Positions 1-10,234 of a DNA stretch of 64,000 bases are shown here, in pieces; position 1 is the stretch's first letter, and each line of letters starts with the position of its first letter. The notes beneath the pieces are model-generated. The model had not been told where the DNA came from. It did not search any database and was given only the letters and a program-made list of their open reading frames with translations. Origin of the DNA: Podarcis raffonei (lineage: Eukaryota > Chordata > Lepidosauria > Squamata > Lacertidae); the NCBI RefSeq assembly GCF_027172205.1, contig NC_070614.1, positions 31,372,501-31,436,500 on the forward strand, given 5' to 3'. Position numbers and translations under genes: made by a program.

Positions 1-535
1 GATGAACTCTTGTTTCATAGAAAACTCAGGACCAGGCTACCATGCGTGTTAAAACCTTAACTCTGATTTAACATAAGGTGTCCAGTCCCAGACACATAAG
101 ATACTGAGACAAAAATGATATTATGGAACAGGGTTATGAGCACAGACTCCTCTGCAACCAAAGGTGAGGGCTGAATGCATGATGGTATCTCAGGGACACA
201 TAGGGATGTTGTTAATGAAGAACTAGCTCTCAGACAGTATAAAATACAGGCCTCAGATGAACATATATTAAAATGCAATAAACAGCATCTCCTCCAGATA
301 CCCTAAATGGGAGAACACAGTGGGTAAGGGGAAATTACTGTACATGGGGAACACTGAGCTAGTTATAACTCACGCAACTATCAGAAATGAGTCTGAGAAG
401 CTCCAGCTGAAACAAGAAGGTTCCAGAAAGACTTATAGGGCATTGACATCATCACTATTATTAGTATTAAATAATATGGTGGGGTTTTTTTTAGAAACAG
501 GAACATAAATAAATCTAAGTGTCTGTGGTTTATTC
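1..535. repeat. Unit 1 upstream flank (left part)
   Basis: This gene-free stretch is the left end of the first OR cassette copy. It matches 43228-43762 almost base for base, and 26826-27300 after a short deletion in unit 2. I see no coding region. The copy is cut by the copia insertion at 536, and the same flank resumes at 5530. Units 2 and 3 have the uninterrupted empty site near 27298 and 43763. Confidence 0.8.
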
Positions 536-929
536 TGTTGGGATACTGCCAGGGAGATAAAGTCCATCTGAGCCCCAAGCTCGGTGCTGGACGATCCATC
601 GACCTCCCTTAGTCACGCAGTATCTAGCAATTGTAGCGACACGAAGCCTCAAGAAAAGATAGCCACATTCTTGGACTTGTGCACACTCTATCAGCAGAAT
701 TCACATAACCAACAGAAGTTGCACAGCATGAGAGCAGAACATGCATATTTACAGTTTATTAGGCGTTGGTCAGAACAAAGGAGACATGACCGTCTGCTCC
801 GACTGCTCAGGCAAAACAGCCTAAATCGAAAGGAACTTACAACATAAACATCCTGTGAGACAGGAACTTACGCAGGCTGTTATACAAACATCCTGCTCCC
901 TTTTAAGGTGGAACGGAAATATCCTAACA
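536..929 (-). repeat. Copia LTR (3' LTR of the minus-strand element)
   Basis: This 394-bp repeat begins TGTTGGG and ends CCTAACA on the + strand. It pairs with the repeat at 5142-5529. A short open frame at 584-847 lies wholly inside it and is not a gene. Confidence 0.9.
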
Positions 930-966
930 TCCTCCCCCTTTCCGTGTAACCTGTAGTACCTGTGGT

Positions 967-3900
967 TCAACCCAATTGCAACCTTTGTGCGTAAACCTTC
1001 AGTTGTTCTCTGTTAACAACCTTAGACAACAGATCAGCAGGAATTTCATTTCCTGGCATGTAGGACACCTGAATGAGTCCTTTCTGAATACACTCTCTTG
1101 CACGATGTAGCTTAATCTGCAAGTACTTGGTTCTTTGCTTGCAACTCTCTGAGTTCAGCAAAGCCAAACAAGATCTATTGTCTTGATACACTTGTATAGG
1201 ACATTTCACAGAAACCCCAATGTCCTTAAACAGTTGCATCAACCATTCACAATCCATGAGTGAAAATGACAGAGCATTGAGTTCTGCTTCACAGGAACTT
1301 AGGCTAACTGTCGTCTGCTTTTTGCACAACCAGTCAAACAGGCAGTGGTTGTACATGTAGCATACTCCAGAAGTGCTTGTACCATCCGTGGTGTCACTTC
1401 CAAAACTTGCATCTGCAAAGATTTCAAGACCTCCAGTCTTCTGACTGGTGAACCTCAGCCTGTAGTGCATAGTCCCTTTCAAATACCGGGCTATGCGCTT
1501 CAGAGCTTTCCAATCCTGAACAGTAGGATTGTTAGCATGTCTGCTAAGCAGGTTAGTGCTTACAGCAATGTCAGGTCTTGAGCATCTAGCAATGAAATTC
1601 AACTTGCCTAGAATGCATCTGTACAGCGTTGTGTCAGAAAACGCTTCAGCAGTACTATCTACCTGGTAACCTGTCACCATCGGTGTGTCTGCTGGGTTTG
1701 CATCAACCAAATTCAACCTGGTTAATACATCAGCAATTTTCTGTGTTTGGTGTACCAGAAAATTACCTGCTTGGTCCCTCTCCACCTGCAGAGAAAGATA
1801 GTTGGATACCTCACCAAGATCCTTCATGTCAAAGTGCTCCTTCAGCTGAGCTAGGGTGCTTTGGTAAAAAGCCTGATTCTTCCAAAACATCAGAAGATCA
1901 TCAACAAAACATAAACAATACAGTTTGTTTTGCCCCTCCTCCTTGACAAACACACAAGGATCAGCTTTGCCCTGGTGAAAACCTAGAGAAAGCAACGTTT
2001 CAGTGAGTTTTGTGTTCCAACACCTGGCACTCTGCTTGAGACCATATAAGGATTTCCGCAGTTTACAGACCATTCCCTTCTGTATCTGCATCCCGTCAGG
2101 TGGAAGCATGTACAGCTCCTCCCCCAAAATCCCGTACAAAAAAGCTGTATTTATGTCATGATGGGAAACACGCAGTTTCTCCTCCGCAGCGATCTTGAGC
2201 ATCAGCCGAATGCTCTCATATTTGACCGTGGGTGAGTAGGTCTCGTGGTAATCCTGCCCTGGTACCTGTGAAAAACCTCTGGCAACCAATCTGGCTTTAT
2301 GTCTGACAACCTTGCCATTCTGGTCTGTCTTGGCCTTGAAGACCCATTTGCTGCCAACCAGTCTCATCCCTGGGACTACCGGTACCAGCTCCCAAGTCTG
2401 GTTCCTGTTCAAGGAATCAACTTCAGCCTTCATGGCATTAAGCCAAGGCTCAGCATCTTTAGAGGTTATCTCCTGGACCTCTTTGAAGCTTGAAGGTTCC
2501 CACACCTTCTCTGAGCTACTAAGAACAGCAGTTGCCATCTTAGCAAACTCATCAGCAAATCTCTTAGGAGGTTTGCCTTTGGTCGCCCTTTCAGACCTGC
2601 GAACCAGACGCAAGTCTTCTGGACTCATCTCCTCCTTCTTAGGAGAAAAACGACCAATGGTGAACAGTGGTTCTTCCAGTTCATTGTCAGACTCATCAGA
2701 TGGTCTGACTGAGGCCTTTGCGCTCTTGTAGTCTGCTGTGTCATCACTGTCACTGACAGCAGCAGCAGCGCCGCCCACTGAACTGGAATCCGAACTCTGA
2801 TCATCATCATCATCATCCTCATCCTCAGTTTCCTCAGCTTTCTCAGCATGATCTGCTTTCTTCACATCACCTTCATCCTCCTCTGGGTAACTCTGGAAAA
2901 TTCCCACATTTTCCCCCCACTTAGGATTGTACTCAACACTCCTTGTGAACTTAATGGATTTAGAGTTAGTCATCCATACCCTGTATGCACCTTTTTCGTA
3001 CCCCATGAACAGACCATGTGCCCCACGCTTCCCAAGCTTGTTGCTTTGTGGGGTGTGCACCCACATGTCAGAACCAAAGATTCTCAAGTGCTTGGTGTTA
3101 GGTTTCCTCCCATACATCTTCTCATAGGGAGTACAACCAATAGGTGATGACAGTCTCCTGTTAAAAGAATAAACAAAATTCGCCAGAGCCTCCCCCCAAA
3201 ACTTCTCAGGGAGATTGGCATCATGCAACAAGGTTTTTATCCCTTGCAGCAACGTTTGATTTGCTCTCTCCGCAAGCCCATTCATCCATGGTGATCTAGG
3301 CGTTGACAAGTCATGCTGGATTCCCTTCTCAGTCAGGAAAGCTTCAAACTGCTGAGAAGTGAATTCCCCGCCTCGATCAGTAAACAGACACCCAATACGT
3401 TTACCGTGAGCATTCTCCAACCAAGCACAGAATGCCTTGAACTTAGGAAATGCTTGCGATTTCTGCTCGAGCATAAACACATGAATGTACCTGGAAAAAG
3501 AATCAATTAGAACCATGAAGTACCTTGCTCTTCCCAAAGAGGGCGCTAGAGGACCTACCAGGTCTGCATGAACTAGCTGGTAGGGTTTGGAAGCCTGCCT
3601 GCTAGACTCCTTGCCTTTTGGAGCAACCTTCACCTTGTTCTCTGCACAAGATACACATTTCATGTGAAACTTACAAGGTTTGATGTTCAAACCTTCAACC
3701 AACTCAGGCATCTTGGCTAGCGCTTGCCAAGACAGGTGACAAAATCTGCGATGTGCATCGTGAATGCATCCTGCATGAAGAACCTTGTTAGTTTGTGCAA
3801 CACAACAAGTATCAGCATTAGACATAGCAACACCATTGTCATCATAAGTTAGACAGAACAAACCATCCATCAACTTTGCATGCAAAATGTCCTCTTTGCC

Positions 3901-4905
3901 TTTTCTGATGACACAGACAGTCCTCTTGAAGGTAATTTCAAAACCACGCCGATTTAGCTGTGGGACACTAAGCAAATTGTCCGCAGCTCCTGGAACAAAA
4001 AGTACATTGCTAATGGTCGTATTCAGACTTGCAAGTTTCACAGTTCCAACTCCTGTAGCTTGCAAAGTCCTTCCATCAGCCAGCTGGACCTCTCCATCTT
4101 GAGGTGTGAAGGAGATAAACAGATGGCGGTCTTTGGTGAGATGACGCGTGCAGCCTGAATCCACAATAAACCTGGCTTTGGCTTTTGCCTTTGGTGAAGC
4201 AGTGTCAGCAAACAAAACCTTGTTTTCCACTGGCGTGGGCTTTTGCTGCTTGCCCCCCTGCTCCTGGCCATGAGACGTGCCTTTAGCCTTTGGTGGAGCT
4301 GTGCCAGCTAACATAGCCTTGTTTTCCACTGGCGTGGGCTTTTGCAACTTGCCCCCCCGCTCCTGGCCACCTGCAAGCATCTTGCTCTGTTTACATCTGG
4401 TCTTCCGGCCTCTGCAAAGGCTCTGACCTTGGTTCTCACGGGAAACAGAGCTCTCAGCTGCCGACTCCTTGGCTCCCCCTGGAGGCTGGATTGCTGCCTG
4501 GGATGACATCACAGTCAGCTCCCCCTGCAGCTTGCAACCGGTGCCCTCGGCATCTCTGCATTCACTCGCATTCTGGGAAACAGCCAGGACCTCCGACGCA
4601 GTCAAACTCTGGGCTGGGATGACTGGCAGATGGGCTATCTTCAAAGCATTCCACATCTGACGTGCAGTCGTGTTGCCAGCTAGCGTAGCAATTTCCTCCA
4701 GAGAGACGGACAAGACTATTACGTCTATGGCTCTCGAATTCTGAGCCTCCCATCTCCCTGTCAGAGGAACTGGAGGGGCTTCTGAGACAGTATGCCAGAC
4801 TCCAAACTGACGCAGCAAACCCTCACACCATTTAGCCCAGGTCTCATAATTGTCCCGATTTAATTTTGGGCACTCAGCAGCTTCAGAGGCTTGGAAAAAC
4901 TCCAT
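967..4905 (-). CDS. Copia gag-pol polyprotein (1312 aa)
   Basis: This single open frame covers almost the whole interior of the copia element. In order it shows a gag-like N-terminus (LNRDNYETWAKW, about residues 15-26), a linker with two copies of a PTPVENK-containing repeat (about 180-245), an aspartic protease motif DSGCTRHL near 249, an integrase HHCC region near 390-425 and a catalytic core with RGGEF near 500. Copia-type reverse transcriptase (KARLVARGFSQ, FVDDLLMF) and RNase H (DASFGSD ... SSCEAEL) follow. Protease, integrase, RT, RNase H is the diagnostic Ty1/copia order, since gypsy elements carry integrase last. It would act in cytoplasmic virus-like particles. This is an element gene, not a host gene. 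Confidence 0.93.
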   Translation of the reverse strand: MEFFQASEAAECPKLNRDNYETWAKWCEGLLRQFGVWHTVSEAPPVPLTGRWEAQNSRAIDVIVLSVSLEEIATLAGNTTARQMWNALKIAHLPVIPAQSLTASEVLAVSQNASECRDAEGTGCKLQGELTVMSSQAAIQPPGGAKESAAESSVSRENQGQSLCRGRKTRCKQSKMLAGGQERGGKLQKPTPVENKAMLAGTAPPKAKGTSHGQEQGGKQQKPTPVENKVLFADTASPKAKAKARFIVDSGCTRHLTKDRHLFISFTPQDGEVQLADGRTLQATGVGTVKLASLNTTISNVLFVPGAADNLLSVPQLNRRGFEITFKRTVCVIRKGKEDILHAKLMDGLFCLTYDDNGVAMSNADTCCVAQTNKVLHAGCIHDAHRRFCHLSWQALAKMPELVEGLNIKPCKFHMKCVSCAENKVKVAPKGKESSRQASKPYQLVHADLVGPLAPSLGRARYFMVLIDSFSRYIHVFMLEQKSQAFPKFKAFCAWLENAHGKRIGCLFTDRGGEFTSQQFEAFLTEKGIQHDLSTPRSPWMNGLAERANQTLLQGIKTLLHDANLPEKFWGEALANFVYSFNRRLSSPIGCTPYEKMYGRKPNTKHLRIFGSDMWVHTPQSNKLGKRGAHGLFMGYEKGAYRVWMTNSKSIKFTRSVEYNPKWGENVGIFQSYPEEDEGDVKKADHAEKAEETEDEDDDDDDQSSDSSSVGGAAAAVSDSDDTADYKSAKASVRPSDESDNELEEPLFTIGRFSPKKEEMSPEDLRLVRRSERATKGKPPKRFADEFAKMATAVLSSSEKVWEPSSFKEVQEITSKDAEPWLNAMKAEVDSLNRNQTWELVPVVPGMRLVGSKWVFKAKTDQNGKVVRHKARLVARGFSQVPGQDYHETYSPTVKYESIRLMLKIAAEEKLRVSHHDINTAFLYGILGEELYMLPPDGMQIQKGMVCKLRKSLYGLKQSARCWNTKLTETLLSLGFHQGKADPCVFVKEEGQNKLYCLCFVDDLLMFWKNQAFYQSTLAQLKEHFDMKDLGEVSNYLSLQVERDQAGNFLVHQTQKIADVLTRLNLVDANPADTPMVTGYQVDSTAEAFSDTTLYRCILGKLNFIARCSRPDIAVSTNLLSRHANNPTVQDWKALKRIARYLKGTMHYRLRFTSQKTGGLEIFADASFGSDTTDGTSTSGVCYMYNHCLFDWLCKKQTTVSLSSCEAELNALSFSLMDCEWLMQLFKDIGVSVKCPIQVYQDNRSCLALLNSESCKQRTKYLQIKLHRARECIQKGLIQVSYMPGNEIPADLLSKVVNREQLKVYAQRLQLG

Positions 4906-5141
4906 TCCAGCTCTTACTTTCAGCCGGGAGCCTTTAATGCCTTCAAAGACTCCTTATCTTGGCCCTCATAAATCACGAAGCCTGCTTGGCTCAGCTCCCA
5001 GGCCAATTAGGCCAGCCGGACATCAAAGAGGCTGCCGCGGCAACAGAAAAGCTTCTGCTTTCGCTTTTCCAACATACCTTTCAGCAGTCTGTCGCTGTCT
5101 TACTCTTCTGCAAGTGCCGTGAATCTGGGCCCGAAACCTGT

Positions 5142-5529
5142 TGTTGGGATACTGCCAGGGAGATAAAGTCCATCTGAGCCCCAAGCTCGGTGCCGGACGA
5201 TCCATCGACCTCCCTTAGTCACGCAGTATCTAGCAATTGTAGCGACACGAAGCCTCAAGAAAAGATAGCCACATTCTTGGACTTGTGCACACTCTATCAG
5301 CAGAATTCACACAACAGAAGTTGCACAGCATGAGAGCAGAACATGCATATTTACAGTTTATTAGGCGTTGGTCAGAACAAAGGAGACATGACCGTCTGCT
5401 CCGACTGCTCAGGCAAAACAGCCTAAATCGAAAGGAACTTACAACATAAACATCCTGTGAGACAGGAACTTACGCAGGCTGTTATACAAACATCCTGCTC
5501 CCTTTTAAGGTGGAACGGAAATATCCTAA
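5142..5529 (-). repeat. Copia LTR (5' LTR of the minus-strand element)
   Basis: This is the partner of the repeat at 536-929 and is almost identical to it. Host flank identical to units 2 and 3 resumes immediately afterwards (TTAAATATTTTCATGAGC). Confidence 0.88.
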
Positions 5530-7881
5530 ATTAAATATTTTCATGAGCAATGTTTAAGGTGGAAGTTTACATACTTTGATGGATTTGTGTTGGACTCCTG
5601 GGACCAAGGCTTAACAAACACTCCTGCTGCTTTTTGTGGGGCTCCTGAGTCCAAGCAACAAGGAACACAATTGCTGATTTGATTGAGGCTCTTGAGACCA
5701 AACTCCTAGGAACATAACTGTAACAATAGTAATAAATTTCCACCCCATGGTAAACTCTTCATTCTGCAAGAGTATAGAAACATTTTCACTGCCTCAGAAG
5801 AAAAGGAGGAAGAGATTAAAAGAAAGAAAAAAAAAGATCCATGGGTGGCTAGAAGAATGCAGACCATCTTAAAGTGATAAAGAAATTTCATCTGGAAATT
5901 TATTTAAAGGAAAAGAGTGAGATGTTTCTATTTTTATAACTTTAGTGATACCTGTGTAGTTTTTGTGCAGTTTTTGGAGGGTTAAATCAACTATTATGTA
6001 TTATGTAGAATGTGAAATCCTGCTTGTTATGTGTTCTCTCATCAAACCTATATAGACTGCACATAGAAAACCCAGTGACCTGGTTTCCATGACAACCTAA
6101 ACCAAATCTTAACTTAGTGAGACTTCACAAGTGTGCAATGCCCTGGAAAGAAGATTACAGGAGCTTTGCTCCTCCGTGCTCCTTTTTACTGTCATCTTAA
6201 GCTACTCCAGGTTTTGACTTGCACACCATCCAAACCAGGACTAGTGGTTAGCCTCTCTCCTCACCAACCATGAGCTGCAACCAAGAACAAACCTTCACTG
6301 CAGCTCCTAGTGAGTTAGGAGAGAGTTTTAGCACTTTGCTTGTCTTGTCATAGTGTGGCAGCAAAAAGATCTGGGGAGCAGCAAAGCAGCTGTAAGCTTC
6401 TCTCCAAGAGTCTATATATTTGTACATTTATAAGACTGTGGTCTGTCCACAGTGCACATTAAGGTTAAAAACATAAAACAAAGATTAAAACACTTGAAAC
6501 CTCTGTGATCTCAACTAGGAAGGAGTTCCAAAGCATTGAGCCCAGAATACTGAATACATGCCTCCTGGGGAGTATGTGCTTTGTGTCTGAGCCATGTGGA
6601 ACCACTAAGGTATTGTAGACTCAAGTTGTGATGGGCATTGCACTGGAAATTAACACAAACCCCACAAATTTTAATCTCGATTATATGGGCACCTAATCAT
6701 CCTCCTATATATAAGTATTACTGAAATTCAGCATCAAAATCTAAGTAATTATCAAAATATGTGTTGTAAATATGGAGATGACAGCAAGAGGCATCTGCCC
6801 TCTCCACATTGTTTCTGCAGACTTCCACATAGACAGAAAATATGCCAAAGATGGACATAGAACTACAGAAGTGGCAGCATCCACCCCACTCAATCGCAAT
6901 TGGCCAAAAGAGGCCTGGGGTGATCATGATGCCACTCTGGCATAAAGGGCATCATTCCCCCCATACCAGGGGTGGGGGAACTGTATTGTGGGCCTGCCTG
7001 CAACCAGGACCATCCTTTAAGATGATCCAGTTTGTGAGCAGCACCATCTACTAGTTTTGAAACATCAGTAGTTTGTTTTTATATATATATGGTTGTCAGG
7101 TATATACATTTCAATAGTTTTACAATTATTTTATCATTTCAAAACTCGACACATTCCGTGGTTCCTTAATTTTTATTTTCATTTCCAGCATATTCTAAAT
7201 TATCTTAACGGATTCTTTCATTCATCTACTTTAATTATATACTCTTATGAAACTGCAGCTTAGTACAACAATTTGTTCATAAATATTCAATAATGACCGC
7301 TCCCCACATTAAATGGGGGGCGCCCTTTGTGTGGTCATGTGCAGCCCCCTGGACCCGATGTGGGACCATTACCACAGGCTTGGCTTCGCCTCCCCCCAGG
7401 TGGGATACCTGGAAGTCTCCGCCTACCTCAGTCCATTCTTTAATAAAATGTTTGTTAGCTTGATTTCTTATTTTTCCAGTACATTTTGCCACTTCTGCAT
7501 AGTCCATAAGTTTTTGTATCCATTCTTCTTTTGTCGATTCTTCTTTTTCTTTCAATTTTTGGGCAAATAACTATCTTGCCGTCGTAGTAGCATACATGAA
7601 TAAATTTCAATGCTCATTGGGTAGCTCTACCCCTATAATTCCCAGAAGAAAAAAGACTACTTAGCAGTAATTTATTTTAACATATATGGAGTTGAAAGCT
7701 AACATCTCCTTTAGATAAAGATTTATTATTACACTATTTTGTTCACTACATTTTAAAAAATCTATATCCCACAAAAATCATATCTGAAGCAGTATTGGAT
7801 AACAAATATTGATTATTAGAAGAGGACTTAAACCTGTGCTTATCTTCCTGTTTTCTTCTAGAAGCACCAATCACTTTAGTA
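5530..7881. repeat. Unit 1 flank upstream of OR A1
   Basis: This non-coding cassette sequence is collinear with 27304-29725 and 43769-46188. It presumably holds the promoter, a non-coding first exon and the intron of the type-A receptor, but I cannot place a transcription start. The last part is intron-like: a pyrimidine-rich run and AG at 7860-7861 lie 20 bases before the A1 start. Unit 1 lacks about 60 bases that units 2 and 3 both have (28382-28442 in unit 2). Confidence 0.75.
7426..7620 (-). mobile_element. Old L1 ORF2 3' relic in the A-gene flank
   Basis: Read on the minus strand this encodes a decayed match to the C-terminal part of L1 ORF2. The pattern 'YATT.AR..A ... EEW...LMDYAEVAKCTGKIR' parallels YATTAARILIAKYWK ... 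EEWQMKVMD in the younger L1 at 53245-55168. It is present at the same place in all three units (also 29270-29464 and 45733-45927), so it predates the triplication. It ends about 260 bases before the A-gene start, within the presumed intron. Confidence 0.7.
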
Positions 7882-8868
7882 ATGAATGCAAAGATAGCCA
7901 ATGAATCCTCTGTCTCTGAATTTCTACTCCTGGAGTTTTCAGCTGTACGGGAACTGCAGATTCTACACTTCTCTCTGTTCCTGGTATTGTACATGGTAAT
8001 TGTATTTGGGAATCTTCTCATCATCTCTGCCGTAGCTTTTGACCACCACCTTCACACTCCCATGTACTTCTTTCTGATGAACTTGGCCATACAGGACCTA
8101 GGGGCTGTTTCTGTCACCATCCCTAAATCGATGGCCAATTCCCTCATGAATATCAGACACATATCTTACGCTGGATGTATTGCTCAAGTTCTTTCATTTT
8201 CCTTTTTCTCATCATCTGATGTTTCCCTTCTTACAGTCATGGCATACGATCGCTATGTTGCCATTTGCCATCCATTACAATATGAAATGGTGATGAACAG
8301 GGCAGCCTGCAAACAAATGGTTGCTGGTGTGTGGGTCTCTGGCTTTCTCAATGCAGCCATGCACACTAGTGCAACGTTTGTGACTCCTTTCTGCTCAAAC
8401 ATTGTCAATCAGTTCTTCTGTGAGATTCCACAGTTACTTACACTTGCCTGCTCTAACATATACCTAATGGGAATTGGAGCTATAGTAGTGAGTGTAATAC
8501 TTATGTCTGGATGTTTTGTCTTCATTGTTGTCACTTATGTACACATCTTTACTGTGGTTCTGAAAGTCCCTTCTGTTGAGGGAAGGAAAAAGGCCTTCTC
8601 CACTTGCATACCTCACCTGTTTGTCTTCTCCATATTTTGTTTCACAGGATCTTTTGCTTACCTTAGGCCGCCCTCAAAAATTCCATCTAATGGGGACTTT
8701 GCAACAACTGTGATGTATACCATTGTACCACCCATGTTCAATCCAATAATTTACAGCATGAGAAATAAGGAGATTAAAAATGCTGTATCCAAGCTCTTGG
8801 GTGTGAAGCACTCTTCTATTAATATCTTTTCCAGACTTATACTGAAACGGTTACACTTCTCTCTGTAG
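7882..8868 (+). CDS. Olfactory receptor, family 14-like (A1, 328 aa)
   Basis: This is an odorant-binding seven-helix receptor that couples to the olfactory G protein in sensory-neuron cilia. It has an N-glycosylation sequon NES (residues 7-9), GN in TM1 (43-44), LHTPMY (57-62) and MAYDRYVAIC at the end of TM3 (120-129). Cysteines 99/180 and 171/190 suit the usual OR disulfides. TM5 has TYVHIF, TM6 KAFSTCIPHL (237-246) and TM7 PPMFNPIIYSMRNKEI (283-298). The spacing TIPKSMANSL after TM2 and IPQLLTLACS in loop 2 fit family 14. The ATG follows a splice acceptor (CTTCCTGTTTTCTTCTAG) by 20 bases, so coding is one exon. It is the first of three near-identical type-A genes: I count 6 residue differences from A3 and 8 from A2. 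Private residues near TM6-TM7 (GSFAYLRPPSKIPS) resemble the neighbouring B1. Confidence 0.95.
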   Translation: MNAKIANESSVSEFLLLEFSAVRELQILHFSLFLVLYMVIVFGNLLIISAVAFDHHLHTPMYFFLMNLAIQDLGAVSVTIPKSMANSLMNIRHISYAGCIAQVLSFSFFSSSDVSLLTVMAYDRYVAICHPLQYEMVMNRAACKQMVAGVWVSGFLNAAMHTSATFVTPFCSNIVNQFFCEIPQLLTLACSNIYLMGIGAIVVSVILMSGCFVFIVVTYVHIFTVVLKVPSVEGRKKAFSTCIPHLFVFSIFCFTGSFAYLRPPSKIPSNGDFATTVMYTIVPPMFNPIIYSMRNKEIKNAVSKLLGVKHSSINIFSRLILKRLHFSL

Positions 8869-10093
8869 ATATAAGCATTGGAATCTGTGGAGATATGACC
8901 AGTTACAGCTTCCAAAAACTTTTTGATATGCAGACTCAAAATCTGCCAGGTGTCACAAGGACATCTTGTGTTCCTCCAGCTTAGCTGTACCATTAACAAT
9001 GTTGCCTCTCTGTTGACATAGCCTGTTAATCATACATTTAGAGAGGGAATGTCTGTCATATAGTGCATGTGTATGCTTTCTGACCCAGTGCATTCATCTG
9101 GCAATCAGCTTTTCTGTGGCTTGTCATTTCTTTTTATTTAAAGATAAAGTGGGTTTTCCTACAGAAAGGAGGGGGGGGAACCCACTCACATCCTTGGTTT
9201 CTAGCCATGGGAAAAGGAAAAATGTGGATGAGCCCTTGTTTAGGAATTTCAGATGAGAAGGACCTGTTCTGATTGGATTTACGGATGAGCTTTAGATGGC
9301 TACCCAATTTGCTTCCCTGAGGCTAAGGAAAAAACCCTACAAGGGGCTGTGAGATTCTTGCTAGGCAGTGACACGAATATCCATTTTAGTTGGAAAAAGT
9401 CTATCCTGAGACTAGTGTTTTGACTGGGGTTTAAAAGTTCTGTGTAAAGAGTTTTTGCCTGAAACTATTGTGTCCCACTCAAGTAACATTTCTAAAAATG
9501 AAGTGTTGTACCTTAAGAGAGTGACTATTAAGTTGAAATCTTCAATGAATGTAAATCTATAAAATTCTATCTTTGTTCCAGAAGTGCCTCCTCATTACTT
9601 TGCACCTTTGGTGGCAGATAAGTGGACACAGGGCATCCTTCCCATAAGAAGAAGACCTGGCTGTTTTTTACCGACAAAGAGTTAAAATGTCTCCAGTGTT
9701 GTTACTAGGGAGAGTTGTATCTTTTGGAAAGCCAGGAAATTGGTCGTGTTTCCCACCTCCCATTTTTAGTGAGGGAATCTGACACAGTGGCCACTGACAC
9801 AATTTCTCAAAATCTTAAAAAACAAAACCGCATACTTTTGGAAAATGTAAGAGTTGAGATCCACACAGAGAAAGTAATTCTACACAGGAAATTGGGGGTC
9901 AGCTTCCCAGAACAGATAGAGGTCATCCTATTTGTGATAGTGTATGGGAATACAGAACCATTGCTTGGAGAAAAAACTAGTCATGCTCTGGGATTCATTG
10001 AAAGATGACACACAATTTGCCAAACAAAAGACATTCACGTTGAACAGAGGTACCCTTATGTTTTTGGAGGAATGGGCAAAGTGAACGATGTAT

Positions 10094-10234
10094 TGTTGTT
10101 GTTGTTTAGTCGTTTAGTCGTGTCCGACTCTTCGTGACCCCATGGACCAGAGCACGCCAGGCACCTCTGTCCTCCACTACCTCCCGCAGTTTGGTCAAAC
10201 TCATGCTGGTAACCTCGAAAACACTATCCAACCA
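10094..10234 (-). mobile_element. RTE/BovB LINE 3' end, 141 bp
   Basis: The sequence contains the BovB 3' signature on the minus strand: the complement of GTGTCCGACTCTTCGTGACC with CCATGGACCAGAG beside it, and a TTGTTGTTGTT run that is the complement of its short A-rich tail. It is flanked by an 11-bp direct repeat GAACGATGTAT at 10083-10093 and 10235-10245. Units 2 (near 31938) and 3 (near 48400) have one copy of the target and no insert. The element is severely 5'-truncated. BovB is common in squamates and ruminants. Confidence 0.9.

Larger units (their letters stand above)
536..5529 (-). mobile_element. Copia (Ty1/copia) LTR retroelement, looks whole
   Basis: This LTR element lies on the minus strand. 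Its repeats are 536-929 and 5142-5529 and are nearly identical; both begin TGTTGGG on the + strand. A purine-rich tract on the minus strand abuts the left (3') LTR. Next to the right (5') LTR there is a stretch resembling the anticodon half of initiator tRNA-Met, the primer type known for Drosophila copia. Between the LTRs is one long gag-pol frame. Units 2 and 3 have an empty site at the same place (about 27298 and 43763), so the insertion is younger than the unit duplication. LTR similarity also indicates youth. No clear flanking duplication is visible on the right side. Confidence 0.93.

Noticed and set aside
584-847. 87-codon plus-strand frame
   Set aside because: Lies entirely inside the copia LTR.
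7746-8024. Minus-strand open frame over the 5' part of A1, recurring over every OR
   Set aside because: It is the antisense shadow of a conserved coding exon and recurs only because the genes are duplicates.
9715-10008. 97-codon frame downstream of each A gene
   Set aside because: Recurs in all units because the spacer is duplicated; no recognised domain, no start context, length not preserved behind C3.
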